Shown here: in pieces, positions 1 through 8,162 of the stretch | How the letters are laid out: the number at the start of each line of letters is the position of its first letter | How positions within the stretch are numbered: position 1 is the first letter of the stretch | Source of the DNA: Pseudomonadota bacterium | GTDB lineage: Bacteria > Desulfobacterota > Syntrophia > Syntrophales > UBA5619 | Direction of reading: 5' to 3' | Assembly: GCA_018827585.1 (NCBI GenBank) | Contig: JAHJXP010000244.1 | Coordinates: forward strand, 1-27,375 | Length of the DNA: 27,375 nucleotides | Position numbers and translations under genes: made by a program | The notes under the pieces: model-generated | What the model was told of the DNA's origin: nothing | The model's database searches: none | What the model saw: only the letters and a program-made list of their open reading frames with translations

Positions 1-936
1 GGTCCAACCTGGCTTGTGCTCCTGGTGGACGGGCGTTATGTGACCCAGGCGAGGGGTGAAGCGGCAGGGACGGAGATCTTTGAATTCCGCAACCGGGTGG
101 ACGGGATCGCGGCGGTGGCCAACCAGCGCGGGATCGGGCGGTTGGATTTCGAATCCCCCTCTCTGTGCGTGGAGGAATACCTGAAAATCCGGGAAGCGCT
201 TTCGGGGGTGGAGTTCCGTCCCCTTTCCGGCGTTTTCCAGCACCTCCGGTCCGTCAAGGATGAGGCGGAAATTGCGCGTATCCGGGAGGCGGCGCGGATC
301 GCCGGGGAGGCCCTCGCGGCGGTCCGGGGGATGATCCGGCCGGGCGTCCGCGAGGAAGTGATCGCGCTTGAGCTTGAATACCTGATGAGGCGCGGCGGGG
401 CCCAAAAGGCTTCCTTCGACACCATCGTTGCAGCCGGTCCCAATACGGCCCTTCCGCATGCTACGCCAGGACGCCGCGAGATTGCGGACGGGGATTGCGT
501 GATGATCGATTACGGCGCGGTCTGGGAAGGATATAACTCGGATGAGACCTGCACTTATATCGTGGGGCGCGCTTCGGAGCGCCAGCGGGAGATCTACGGG
601 CTCGTCCGGGAGGCCCACGACCGCGCGATCGGCGCGATCAGGGCGGGAGTTTCCTGCGGGGAGATCGATCGGATCGCCAGGGAGTTTCTCAGGGATGCGG
701 GACTGGAGGGCTGTTTTTCCCACGGGACCGGCCACGGGGTGGGCCTGGATGTCCATGAGGCGCCGCGACTGGCCGCGGGCATGGAAGAGATCCTCCGGGC
801 CGGCATGGTGGTAACGGTCGAGCCGGGGATCTATCTCCCCGGGGTCTGGGGTGTCAGGATCGAGGATACGGTTCTGGTGACGGAGGGGGGCTGCGAACTG
901 TTGACGCAGACCTCGAAGGAACTAACAATCATTTGA
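1..936 (+). CDS. Xaa-Pro aminopeptidase / M24 metallopeptidase, 5' end missing
   Basis: Cytoplasmic metallo-aminopeptidase of the M24 (aminopeptidase P / Xaa-Pro dipeptidase) family, which removes N-terminal residues preceding proline. The frame is already open at base 1, so the true start and most of the creatinase-like N-terminal domain lie outside the window; the GTG at 16 falls inside the conserved LLVDGRYVTQA segment and is not a plausible start. The catalytic pita-bread domain is complete. The dimetal ligands are visible as Asp in VMIDYGAV, Asp in SDETCTY, His in GTGHGVGLDVHE, Glu in TVEPGIYLP and Glu in RIEDTVLV. It ends 16 bp before gcvH and probably shares its transcript. Family assignment is firm; exact substrate preference (dipeptides or longer peptides) cannot be read from the sequence. 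Confidence 0.93.
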   Translation, partial: GPTWLVLLVDGRYVTQARGEAAGTEIFEFRNRVDGIAAVANQRGIGRLDFESPSLCVEEYLKIREALSGVEFRPLSGVFQHLRSVKDEAEIARIREAARIAGEALAAVRGMIRPGVREEVIALELEYLMRRGGAQKASFDTIVAAGPNTALPHATPGRREIADGDCVMIDYGAVWEGYNSDETCTYIVGRASERQREIYGLVREAHDRAIGAIRAGVSCGEIDRIAREFLRDAGLEGCFSHGTGHGVGLDVHEAPRLAAGMEEILRAGMVVTVEPGIYLPGVWGVRIEDTVLVTEGGCELLTQTSKELTII

Positions 937-952
937 AACAGGATGCCGTAAT

Positions 953-1351
953 ATGAAATTAATTCCGGATGATCTGCTGTACAGTCGGGAACATGTCTGG
1001 GTCAGGATGGACGGGGATCTGGCCACCATCGGAATCACGGACTACGCCCAGGAGAAACTGGGAGAGATCCTCTCGCTGGATCTTCCCGAAGCCGATTCCT
1101 ATGTGGAGAAGGACGAGCCGTTCGGCAGCATCGAATCGGCGAAGGCGGTGGTTGAGCTGATCTCGCCGGTCAGCGGGGTGATCATCAGCGTCAACGAGGA
1201 CATCACGGATGATATCGGGATCATCAACAGCGATCCCCACGACACCGGGTGGATGATCATCGTGGAGATGGACGACCTGGAAGAACTGGATGATCTCATC
1301 GATACGCGGGGCTATCAGGACTTCGTGATCCGGGAAGCGGAGGACGATTGA
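953..1351 (+). CDS. gcvH: glycine cleavage system H protein
   Basis: Small lipoyl carrier protein of the glycine cleavage complex; it shuttles the aminomethyl group between the P, T and L proteins. The 132-residue length is normal. The lipoylation site is Lys64 within IESAKAVVE, followed by the usual LISPVSG turn. The ATG at 953 is the only good start and leaves the N-terminal YSREHVWV strand intact. The stop codon overlaps the TTG start of the next gene, a lipoate/octanoate protein ligase homologue, which suggests translational coupling and that the neighbour modifies this protein. No P, T or L protein gene is present in the window, so this may be a stand-alone H protein acting also as a lipoyl relay (inference). 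Confidence 0.96.
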   Translation: MKLIPDDLLYSREHVWVRMDGDLATIGITDYAQEKLGEILSLDLPEADSYVEKDEPFGSIESAKAVVELISPVSGVIISVNEDITDDIGIINSDPHDTGWMIIVEMDDLEELDDLIDTRGYQDFVIREAEDD

Positions 1352-2196
1352 TTCGCGGTGGATGCCTGGGGAGGCTTCTTCCTTTCCGGAAGGCCGGCGC
1401 AGTGGAGAACATGGCGGTCGATGAGGCCGTTTTCCGGGTAAGCATCCGCAACAAGACCCTCCCGACGCTCCGCTTCTACGGCTGGAAGACCCCCGCTCTT
1501 TCCATCGGCTATTTCCAGGATTTTGCAAAGGAGGTCGACAGCGCGGCCTGCCGGAGGCTAAGGATCGACACTATCCGGCGCCCGACCGGCGGAAAGGCCG
1601 TCCTGCACGAACAGGAGCTTACCTATGCCGTGATCGCCGGCGCGGACTCGCCTCTCTTCCCGCCGGATATCCTAAAAACCTTCCGCGTCATCAGCGGCTG
1701 CATAGCGAAGGGCCTGATGGAAGTCGGCATCACGGCGGAGATTAAAGGCGGGGGAAGGGCCGCCCCGGAAGAACCCCTGCGTTCCTCCTGCTTCTCCACC
1801 TCCTCCCGCTATGAACTCCTCGCCGGGGGGCGCAAGATCTGCGGAGCTGCCCAGATGAGGTCCCACGGCTTCTTCCTGCAGCACGGGGCGCTGCTGATGG
1901 AATTCGATCCCGTCCGGACCTGCGCCGTTGTCCTGCCGCACCGGGACAGGGAGGAGCAGGTCAGGCGCCTCCGGGATGCGGTGACCTCCGTCGGGGAGCA
2001 GGCGGGGCGCCCGGTCGACGAGGAGACGCTCTGCCGCGCACTCCGGAAAGGATTCGAGCAGGTACTGGGCATCCGGTTCGAGGAGGGAAAGCTGACGCCG
2101 GAAGAGGAGGAGCTCAAGAGGGAACTGATGACAAAGAAGTACGGGAGGGAGAATTGGACGAAAGAAGGGGAAAAAGCGTGGATATTCGGACTCTGA
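1348..2196 (+). CDS. lipM: lipoate/octanoate protein ligase family, LipM-like octanoyltransferase
   Basis: Member of the biotin/lipoate A/B protein ligase family, 282 residues. The substrate pocket motif RRPTGGKAVLH (residues 78-87) and the lysine motif GRKICGAAQMR (Lys163) are present. Cys148 lies in CFSTSSRYEL, which resembles the CFxxPSxYEL motif holding the acyl-thioester cysteine of Bacillus LipM, an octanoyl-ACP:GcvH transferase. This favours octanoyl transfer over ATP-dependent lipoate ligation. It starts at TTG 1348 overlapping the gcvH stop (TTGA), so the likely acceptor is the protein encoded just upstream. It overlaps hisC downstream. Family is sure; LipM rather than LplA is inferred from the cysteine and the context. 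Confidence 0.85.
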   Translation: MIRGGCLGRLLPFRKAGAVENMAVDEAVFRVSIRNKTLPTLRFYGWKTPALSIGYFQDFAKEVDSAACRRLRIDTIRRPTGGKAVLHEQELTYAVIAGADSPLFPPDILKTFRVISGCIAKGLMEVGITAEIKGGGRAAPEEPLRSSCFSTSSRYELLAGGRKICGAAQMRSHGFFLQHGALLMEFDPVRTCAVVLPHRDREEQVRRLRDAVTSVGEQAGRPVDEETLCRALRKGFEQVLGIRFEEGKLTPEEEELKRELMTKKYGRENWTKEGEKAWIFGL

Positions 2197-3242
2197 TAAG
2201 GGAAGAGGTCCTCGCGCAGACGGCTTATGCGGTGGAAGCCGCCCGCTGCCGGATCAAACTCGATGCCAATGAGAATCCTCTGGCCATCCCCGCGGAGCTC
2301 CGGGAGAGATTTGGGGCCCTGTCGGCCTCCGTGCCCCTGAACCGGTATCCCGAGGCCGGGTCCATGGAGCTGACGGCCCGTTTCGCGGAGTCCTTCGGGG
2401 TGGGGAAAGATCAGGTCATGATCGGCAACGGTTCGGACGAACTGATCCAGATCCTCTGCACGGCCCTCGCGCGGCCCGGCGCGGAGGTCATGATCCCCTC
2501 TCCCACCTTTGCCATGTACCGGATCTCCTCCATCAACGCCGGCTTGCGGGTTGCTGCGGTCCCGCTTGACGAGGCGTTCGATCTCGATCTAAAGGCAATG
2601 CGGGAGCGGATGGAGAACCATCCGCCCGCCTTGACCTTCCTGGCCTATCCCAACAATCCGACCGGGAACTGTTTCACCGCTGAGAGGATCGAGGCCATCC
2701 TGAACGAGAGCCCCGGCATCGTGGTCGTGGATGAGGCCTATTTCCATTTTTCGGGGAAGACCTTCCTGTCGCTCCTCGATAGGTACGAGAACCTGGTCAT
2801 CCTGCGGAGCCTCTCCAAAGTGGGGCTTGCCGCCATGAGGATCGGCCTCCTGATAGGATCTCCGATTCTTGTCCGCGAACTCCACAAGGTGCGGCTTCCC
2901 TACAATCTCAACGCGCTGTCGCAGGCCGCCGCCGGCCTCTATCTCGACGACGAGGAGGCCTTCCTCATCCAGGCCCGCGAGATCATCGGCTGGCGCAGCG
3001 AGCTTTTTTCCGCCATGGAGGCGATTCCGGGCGTGCATCCCCGGCCGACCGATGCAAATTTTATTTTTTTTAGTTGCGATTTTACGGCGGATCGCATATA
3101 TGGAAACCTCATGGCGCGCGGCATCCTGATTAAAAATTTCAACGCCCCGGGAATAATACAGGACTTTATGCGGGTCACGGTGGGGACCCGCGAAGAAAAC
3201 GAAAATTTCTTAGAGGCCTTAAGGGAATCCTTGGCTGAGTAA
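2178..3242 (+). CDS. hisC: histidinol-phosphate aminotransferase
   Basis: Fold-type I PLP aminotransferase of histidine synthesis, converting imidazole-acetol phosphate and glutamate to histidinol phosphate and 2-oxoglutarate. Conserved landmarks are KLDANENP near the N-terminus, RYPEAGS, GNGSDELIQ, AYPNNPTGN, VVDEAYFHF and the Schiff-base lysine Lys214 in SLSKVGLAAMRIG. The GTG at 2178 is preferred because AGAAGGGG sits at a good distance upstream; the in-frame TTG at 2154 (362 residues) is the alternative and also has a GGAGG nearby. Either start overlaps the end of the lipM-like gene, so the two are probably co-translated. No other his genes are in the window. HisC-like enzymes can also act on aromatic 2-oxoacids, so substrate is not certain. 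Confidence 0.92.
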   Translation: MDIRTLIREEVLAQTAYAVEAARCRIKLDANENPLAIPAELRERFGALSASVPLNRYPEAGSMELTARFAESFGVGKDQVMIGNGSDELIQILCTALARPGAEVMIPSPTFAMYRISSINAGLRVAAVPLDEAFDLDLKAMRERMENHPPALTFLAYPNNPTGNCFTAERIEAILNESPGIVVVDEAYFHFSGKTFLSLLDRYENLVILRSLSKVGLAAMRIGLLIGSPILVRELHKVRLPYNLNALSQAAAGLYLDDEEAFLIQAREIIGWRSELFSAMEAIPGVHPRPTDANFIFFSCDFTADRIYGNLMARGILIKNFNAPGIIQDFMRVTVGTREENENFLEALRESLAE

Positions 3243-3302
3243 GGAGCGTGGTTTAAACATAGGCTACAATCGAGGGTGGTCTGCGGCGCGAAACTAAAAG
3301 CG

Positions 3303-3325
3303 GGGCGTCGCGCTGCCCTTTTTTT
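3303..3325 (+). terminator. candidate intrinsic terminator after hisC
   Basis: GGGC at 3303-3306 and GCCC at 3315-3318 can form a short stem with an 8-base loop, followed directly by seven T residues; an AAAAG upstream can extend the pairing onto the T run. The stem is short, so strength is uncertain. It separates hisC from rpsU. Confidence 0.4.
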
Positions 3326-3421
3326 GCGCCGTCTTTTCGTCAATATAACAGCGAAAGCTCAAAGCACTCACAGCGAAATCAGGTCTAATCAGAAAATATA
3401 AACGGGAAAGGGAGAAAGAAT

Positions 3422-3613
3422 TTGGAAGTAAAAGTATTCGACAACGATGTGGAAAAGGCCTTGAAGATCCTCAAGAACAAGCTCTCCAAGAGCGGGCTGT
3501 TCAAGGAGCTCAAGCTGCGCAGGGCTTACGAGAAGCCCTCGGTGAAGAAGAAGAGAAAAACCATCGAGGCGCGCAGGAGATTGGCCAAGGTTCAGCGGCG
3601 CAGGACCTCTTAG
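3422..3613 (+). CDS. rpsU: 30S ribosomal protein S21
   Basis: Small basic ribosomal protein of 63 residues, typical for bS21. It begins MEVKVFDNDVEKALK and has the Arg/Lys-rich C-terminal half (RRAYEKPSVKKKRK, ARRRLAKVQRRR) that contacts 16S rRNA near the anti-Shine-Dalgarno region. It starts at TTG 3422, preceded by a purine-rich GGGAAAGGGAGAAAG ribosome binding site. Here it stands alone, without dnaG or rpoD next to it. Its stop codon lies in a small perfect hairpin, CCTCTT-agg-AAGAGG (3606-3620), which lacks a T tract, so its role is unknown. Confidence 0.96.
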   Translation: MEVKVFDNDVEKALKILKNKLSKSGLFKELKLRRAYEKPSVKKKRKTIEARRRLAKVQRRRTS

Positions 3614-3816
3614 GAAGAGGCGCCGGGGAAGGGCAGTCTGATCGCGAGGGCTTGGAAAATCGGTCCCCATCGCTGTTTTGGGATGCGCTGCGGGCAGGGC
3701 AATAATCGCCCGGACGGGCCGAAGGGGACGCTGAGCCCGTCGGTTGCCGGCTTTGGGGCGAGAGGTCCCAAACAAGGGGCATTATGATGCCGCGGTCCCG
3801 GAATCAAGGCTTGTGC
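3614..3816. other. non-coding gap between rpsU and the LOG gene
   Basis: No gene could be supported here. Reading frames crossing this stretch in either direction lack recognisable motifs or ribosome binding sites. The gap ends with the half-repeat described next. Confidence 0.6.
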
Positions 3817-3837
3817 GACTTTTTACGAGAGCGTCAT
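3817..3837 (+). repeat. solo copy of the 21-bp terminal-repeat motif
   Basis: Single forward copy of GACTTTTTACGA-N3-CGTCA, lying 23 bp before the start codon of the LOG-family gene. No inverted partner was found in the upstream gap, so this is a solo end or a degraded element of the family seen complete at 6642-6798, 8057-8146 and 18002-18138. Confidence 0.6.
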
Positions 3838-3860
3838 TCTTCCCGCGGGAGGTGTGCTAC

Positions 3861-4514
3861 ATGGACGAAAAGCAGTTCGTGGTAGATGCCCTGTCGATCG
3901 AGGAGTCCTGGCGGATCTTCCGCATCATGGCCGAATTTGTCGATGCCATCGAGACCCTCTCCGGCGTCAGGAATGCCGTGAGCATCTTCGGTTCCGCGCG
4001 GACGCCGCCGGAGGATCCCTATTACCGGAAAACGGAACTTCTGGCCCGGCTTCTCGCCGAAAAGGGCTTCGGCGTCATAACGGGCGGGGGGCCCGGCATC
4101 ATGGAGGCGGCCAACAAGGGGGCCGCAGAGGCCGGCGGGAAGTCGGTGGGGATGAACATCCGCCTGCCCCATGAACAAAAACCGAATCAATACGCGAATA
4201 TCAGCATTGACTACAAATACTTCTTCATCCGGAAGGTGATGTTCGTCAAGTATGCCATGGCCTATGTGATCCTTCCCGGCGGTTTTGGGACGATGGACGA
4301 ACTCTTTGAGGCCCTGACCCTCATCCAGACGAAGAGGATCAAGCCTTTCCCCGTTATCCTCATGGGAAGCGAATTCTGGGGGGGCCTGGTGGACTGGATC
4401 CGGGGGGTGATGCTCCGCGACGGGAAGATCTCTGCGGAGGATCTCGATTTCCTCCAGGTTATCGATGATCCGGAAGCGGTTGTCCGGTACATTCAGCGAT
4501 TCGTCATCATCTAA
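3861..4514 (+). CDS. LOG family protein (TIGR00730-type Rossmann nucleotide hydrolase)
   Basis: Lysine-decarboxylase-like LOG family protein of 217 residues; characterised members hydrolyse nucleoside 5'-monophosphates (cytokinin riboside monophosphates or AMP) to free the base and ribose 5-phosphate. The two signature motifs are GGGPGIMEAANKGA (about residues 75-90) and PGGFGTMDELFEAL (about 138-152), the latter holding the catalytic Glu and nucleotide-binding loop. ATG 3861 is chosen over an upstream in-frame start because GGAGG lies 8 bp before it and homology begins after it. It sits between rpsU and holA with no metabolic partner, so the physiological substrate cannot be inferred. Confidence 0.88.
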   Translation: MDEKQFVVDALSIEESWRIFRIMAEFVDAIETLSGVRNAVSIFGSARTPPEDPYYRKTELLARLLAEKGFGVITGGGPGIMEAANKGAAEAGGKSVGMNIRLPHEQKPNQYANISIDYKYFFIRKVMFVKYAMAYVILPGGFGTMDELFEALTLIQTKRIKPFPVILMGSEFWGGLVDWIRGVMLRDGKISAEDLDFLQVIDDPEAVVRYIQRFVII

Positions 4515-4564
4515 GGGGGGTCTTTTCCCCCGAACCCGGCAAGGGGGTTTTCTTTGAGGAGCGC

Positions 4565-5956
4565 ATGGTTGCTCACGACGACGATACCGGCCGGAGTGCT
4601 TCGCTCGATGCGGTCCTCGCGGAGTTCAAGCGGGGCAGGATCTCTCCCTGCTATCTCCTCTGTGGCGACGAGGAGTTCCGCCTGAAGGACGCCCTCGAGA
4701 AAATCACCCATTGCCTCATCCCCGCCGCGCATGACCGTGAGCTGAACCTTTTTGTGACGGAGGGGGAAAACGAGAATGTGGACGCCCTGTGCGAATCACT
4801 GATCACCCCGCCTCTGCTGCCAGGACGAAAGGTGGTCGTCGTCCGGGACACCCGCCTTTTCCAATCCAAAAACGTCCTTACGCCCCTTATTGGCCGGATC
4901 CAGGAGCGGATCGAGAAGGACCCCGCCCGGGCGGCCGCCGATTTCCTGCAATTCCTTAAGATAACGGGCCTCCAGCTTGACGACCTTCGGGACGGCGGCT
5001 GGCGGAAGATCGACGACGAGACCTGGCGGCGGATCGTCCCGGATGACGATGGCGAGGGGCGGGAGACGTGGCTCCCAAAGGCCGTGGAACTCTGCGCGAG
5101 CCGTGGCGCCGCGCCAGCAAAGGAGGGGACGGAGGAGACCGACCGCCTGGAAAGGGTTCTGACCGGCGGGATGCCGGAGGGGAACTGCCTCATCCTGACG
5201 GCCGAGAATGTGGATCGCAGAAAGAAGCTCTTCAAAACCGTGTCTGCGGTGGGAAGGGTCCTTTCGTTCTCAAAGGTGAAGGGGGAAGCGAGGCAGCGAC
5301 ATGCCGTCCAGGAGATGGCCGACGGCCTTCTCGCGAGGACGGGCAAGAGCCTCTCCACCGGGGCCTGGGCCGCCCTTGGGCGGAAAACCGGTTTCGAACT
5401 CCGGGAATCCCTCGGGGCCATCGAAAAGCTGATCACCTATACGGGGGAAAAGACACAGATCGAGGCGGAGGACGTGGAGGCCGCCATCGGCAGGACGAAG
5501 GAGGAGACGGTTTTCGAGCTCACGGGGGCGCTTGACGAAAGGAAGCTGACAAAGGCCCTCCAGAGCCTCAAGGCGCTTCTCGACCAGGGAGAACCGCCCC
5601 TGATGATCTTCGCGATGATCGTCCGGGAGGTCCGCCTCCTCTTCCAGGCGAAACTCCTGATCGCCTCGGGACGGCTGGGAACTTTTCAGCCGGGCATCGA
5701 CTACGGCCTGTTTCAGAAATCGGTCTATCCTGCCATCCGCAAGATAGCCGGCGAAGGGGAGGATGCGATCGCCCTCGCCTCCCAGCACCCTTTTGTCGTC
5801 TACCAGGCCCTGAAGAACGCGGGGCGTTTCTCCCGCGCGGAGCTGGCCGGTTATATGGAAAGGCTCGCCCGGACGGACCTGGCCCTCAAGACCACGGCCC
5901 AGGATTCCCGCCTCCTCCTGGAGCGACTCCTGATAGCCGTCTGCGGGAACCGGTAA
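4565..5956 (+). CDS. holA: DNA polymerase III subunit delta
   Basis: Clamp-loader delta subunit, which opens the beta sliding clamp. It begins with the expected segment (SPCYLLCGDEEF, about residues 27-38), followed by the clamp-contacting region ending in VVVVRDTRLF. The C-terminal part carries LTAENVDRRKKLFKTV, GFELRESLGAIEKL, the ETVFELTGALDERK helix and GEPPLMIFAMIVREVRLL, all typical of HolA. At 463 residues it is longer than the usual 320-350: residues about 102-197 are a charged insertion between the first strands of the AAA-like fold. ATG 4565 follows GAGGAG. It ends 6 bp from the convergent NYN gene. Confidence 0.92.
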   Translation: MVAHDDDTGRSASLDAVLAEFKRGRISPCYLLCGDEEFRLKDALEKITHCLIPAAHDRELNLFVTEGENENVDALCESLITPPLLPGRKVVVVRDTRLFQSKNVLTPLIGRIQERIEKDPARAAADFLQFLKITGLQLDDLRDGGWRKIDDETWRRIVPDDDGEGRETWLPKAVELCASRGAAPAKEGTEETDRLERVLTGGMPEGNCLILTAENVDRRKKLFKTVSAVGRVLSFSKVKGEARQRHAVQEMADGLLARTGKSLSTGAWAALGRKTGFELRESLGAIEKLITYTGEKTQIEAEDVEAAIGRTKEETVFELTGALDERKLTKALQSLKALLDQGEPPLMIFAMIVREVRLLFQAKLLIASGRLGTFQPGIDYGLFQKSVYPAIRKIAGEGEDAIALASQHPFVVYQALKNAGRFSRAELAGYMERLARTDLALKTTAQDSRLLLERLLIAVCGNR

Positions 5957-5962
5957 AAAGCG

Positions 5963-6487
5963 TCAGAGCTTCCTGATCCGGGCCAGGGCGGCCCGTTTCT
6001 GTTTGGAGAGGCGGCGGGCGGGGCCCTTTATTTTCGCGCCGCGCCGCTCGTCCTCCTCGGCATCTTCCGCGCCGGGGGCGTCCGCGGGGAAGTCCCCAGC
6101 GGCGATCCGGTCGAGCCGCGCGGCAAATTCGGGGGAGGCGATGGCGGCCTTGCCGCGGCGGGCGGCGAACGAGGCGATCTCCCGGTCGGAAGTCACGACC
6201 AAGATTTCCTCGCTCGCACTGGCGACCAGACGCTTGATTACCTCGTCGGCCTTCTCCCCCAGGCGGGAGTAGATGATGGCAACACCGCCGGCGAGGTCCC
6301 GCTCTTCCTGCGGCGATCCCCCCTCCCAGCCGTCGAAGACGACCGTGATCCGGTGCCCGCGAAACCTCTTGTAGTGGGCCAGGCTGCGAACGAGGGCCTT
6401 GCGCCCCTCCTCAAGGCTCCGCCGCTCGGCGCCCCGCAGGGCGTCCGACTGCCGGATCAGGTTGTAGCCGTCGATGATGATGTGCAT
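5963..6487 (-). CDS. NYN domain protein, YacP-like RNA-binding PIN nuclease
   Basis: NYN (PIN-like) domain protein of 174 residues. It starts MHIIIDGYNLIRQ with the first acidic metal ligand (Asp6) and continues with RITVVFDGWEGG, GEKADEVIKRLV and ILVVTSDREIASFAARRG, the acidic set expected of YacP/Rae1-type ribonucleases. A long Lys/Arg-rich C-terminal tail (KIKGPARRLSKQKRAALARIRKL) suggests RNA binding. The start at 6487 is chosen because the NYN domain begins there and AGAGG precedes it; the open frame reaches further upstream, but that extension translates a dispersed GC-rich repeat. Bacillus Rae1 cleaves mRNA in the ribosome A site; the same role here is inference. Confidence 0.85.
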   Translation of the reverse strand: MHIIIDGYNLIRQSDALRGAERRSLEEGRKALVRSLAHYKRFRGHRITVVFDGWEGGSPQEERDLAGGVAIIYSRLGEKADEVIKRLVASASEEILVVTSDREIASFAARRGKAAIASPEFAARLDRIAAGDFPADAPGAEDAEEDERRGAKIKGPARRLSKQKRAALARIRKL

Positions 6488-6605
6488 GATAGACCTCTGC
6501 CTGTTTCGCGGAAAAGCGCCCGTGCGCAGGAAGTCGTTGTCAGCGGGGGGTGAATGTGTTACAAGCCTTACCGGCCGGGTGTCGTGCACCGGCCGTTTGC
6601 CCGGC

Positions 6606-6634
6606 ATTATACCAAACCGCGTTTCATTTGAAAA
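6606..6634 (-). promoter_or_regulatory. sigma70-type promoter for the NYN gene
   Basis: On the minus strand TTTTCA (6634-6629) and a perfect TATAAT (6611-6606) are separated by 17 bp. Transcription would begin near 6599, leaving about a 110-base leader before the start codon at 6487. Four of six bases match at -35 and six of six at -10. Confidence 0.5.
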
Positions 6635-6641
6635 TCCAAAG

Positions 6642-6798
6642 ATGACGCTATCGTAAAAAGTAAAATATCCCCTCCCCCGGCGGGAGGGGACTAAGGGGAG
6701 GGGGAAATAACAGGCAGAGATACGGCCGCTTATCACCCCCACCCTGACCCTCCCCCGTCAAGGGGGAGGAGATTTCGGACTTTTTACGAGGTCGTCAA
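6642..6798. repeat. MITE-like element 1 with 21-bp terminal inverted repeats
   Basis: The left end (6642-6662, TGACG-N3-TCGTAAAAAGT) and right end (6778-6798, GACTTTTTACGA-N3-CGTCAA) are inverted copies of one motif. The core holds two oppositely oriented copies of a CCCCTCCC...GGGAGGGGA repeat that can fold into strong hairpins. No coding capacity. The right end lies 99 bp before the acyl-CoA dehydrogenase start. The remaining DNA between 6488 and 6897 holds only the promoter at 6606-6634 and the dehydrogenase leader. Confidence 0.65.
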
Positions 6799-6897
6799 AG
6801 ATCATGGGCCGGCATCATCCCGAAGGGGCGCAATCCAATCCGGCGCCCGGGGCGCAGGCCGCCGGCAGTGTTCTAAATCATCAAGGAGGAGAGAACC

Positions 6898-8040
6898 ATG
6901 GATTTCGAATTCACCGAAGAACAGAAGATGTTGCGGGACATGGCCTACCGCTTCGCGAGGGACAATTTCACCGCCCTGTCGCAGGAGTGCGACGAGAAGG
7001 AGAAGTACACGGCGGAGATCCGGAAGAAGGCGGCGGCCCAGGGTCTCGTCGGCGCCTGGGTTCCCGAGGAGTACGGCGGCGCCGGGGCGGGCTGCGTCGG
7101 CAACGCTATCATCACCGAGGAGCTCTCCAGGGTGGACATGGGGATCGGCCTCAACGTCACGGCGGCGAGCTTCGGCTGCGAGGCGATCATCCAGTACGAC
7201 TCCGAGGAGCAGAAGATGACGTATCTCCCGCCCGTGTGCAGCGGCGAGCAGGTGAGCGCCGGGGCCTTCACGGAGCCCAACGCCGGCACCGACGTCGCCG
7301 GCTACAAGACGCGGGCTGTAAAGGATGGCAGCGACTACGTCGTCAACGGCAACAAGATGTTCATCACCAACGGCACGGTCTGCGATTTCATGGTGACGGC
7401 CTGCATCACCAATCCCGAGGAGAAGAGGCACAACAGCTTCAGCCTGATCGTCGTCCCCGCGGACGCGAAAGGGATCACCCGGAACAAGATCCACGGGAAG
7501 TTAGGGATACGGGCGAGCGACACGGCCGAGATCGCCCTGGAGGACGTTCGCGTTCCCCAAGCGAACCTCATCGGCAAAGAGGGGCACGGCTTCCGCGAAC
7601 TCATGCACTTCTTCGATACGACCCGCGTCATGGTCGCCGCCCAGGCGCTGGGCCTCTCCGAGGCCTGCCTGGAGACGAGCGTCAAGTACGTCAAGGAGCG
7701 GACCGCCTTCGGGCAGCCGCTCGGCGCCTACCAGCTCACCCAGATGAAACTCACCGAGATGGCGATCCGGATCGAGGCGCTGCGGGGCCTTGTTTACAAG
7801 GCGGCCTGGCTGATCGACGAGGGGCGGCCCGACTACACGCTGGCGGCGATGGCAAAGTTCTTCGGCGGTCAGACGGCCGTCTTCTGCGCCAACTACGCCG
7901 TGGAGCTCCACGGGGGGTACGGCTACATCGAGGAGTACCCTGTCCAGAAGTGGTACCGCGACGCCAAGATTCTCGAACTCTACGAGGGGACGAAGGAGGC
8001 GGAGATCATGACGATCAGCCGCTACCTCCAGGCGAGGTAA
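6898..8040 (+). CDS. acyl-CoA dehydrogenase (MCAD/SCAD type)
   Basis: FAD-dependent acyl-CoA dehydrogenase, 380 residues, a normal length. It oxidises an acyl-CoA to the 2-enoyl-CoA and would pass electrons to ETF. Landmarks are AGAFTEPNAGTD (about 121-132) and MFITNG at the flavin site, ERTAFGQPLGAYQ, LHGGYGYIEEYPVQKWYRDAK and the catalytic base Glu363 in LYEGTKE. Thr241/242 occupies the position that holds Glu in isovaleryl- and long-chain enzymes, so this is the classical class. AAGGAGGAGA precedes the ATG, a very strong ribosome binding site. The next plus-strand gene is an FMN enzyme that may share the pathway. In syntrophs such enzymes act on fatty or alicyclic acyl-CoAs; the substrate here is unknown. 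Confidence 0.93.
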   Translation: MDFEFTEEQKMLRDMAYRFARDNFTALSQECDEKEKYTAEIRKKAAAQGLVGAWVPEEYGGAGAGCVGNAIITEELSRVDMGIGLNVTAASFGCEAIIQYDSEEQKMTYLPPVCSGEQVSAGAFTEPNAGTDVAGYKTRAVKDGSDYVVNGNKMFITNGTVCDFMVTACITNPEEKRHNSFSLIVVPADAKGITRNKIHGKLGIRASDTAEIALEDVRVPQANLIGKEGHGFRELMHFFDTTRVMVAAQALGLSEACLETSVKYVKERTAFGQPLGAYQLTQMKLTEMAIRIEALRGLVYKAAWLIDEGRPDYTLAAMAKFFGGQTAVFCANYAVELHGGYGYIEEYPVQKWYRDAKILELYEGTKEAEIMTISRYLQAR

Positions 8041-8056
8041 AAGCCGGGATTCAAGC

Positions 8057-8146
8057 AAGACGACCTCGTTAAAAGTTCGTTTCCCCTCCCTTGACGGGAG
8101 GGGATTAAGGGGGAGGGTGATTTGTGACTTTTGACGAGGGCATCAA
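8057..8146. repeat. MITE-like element 2 with 21-bp terminal inverted repeats
   Basis: The left end (8057-8077) and right end (8126-8146) are inverted copies of the TGACGACCTCGT-N-AAAAGT motif. The 48-bp core is one CCCCTCCC-ttgac-GGGAGGGGATTAAGGGGGAGGG unit, related to the core of the element at 6642-6798. It fills most of the gap between the acyl-CoA dehydrogenase and the flavoprotein gene, ending 16 bp before the latter's ATG, directly against its ribosome binding site. Confidence 0.65.
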
Positions 8147-8162
8147 GCAAAGGAGGTCGTTT

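Noticed and set aside
6488..6742. N-terminal extension of the NYN protein
   Set aside because: The upstream part translates the GC-rich core of repeat element 1 and the promoter region; the domain and its ribosome binding site define the start at 6487.
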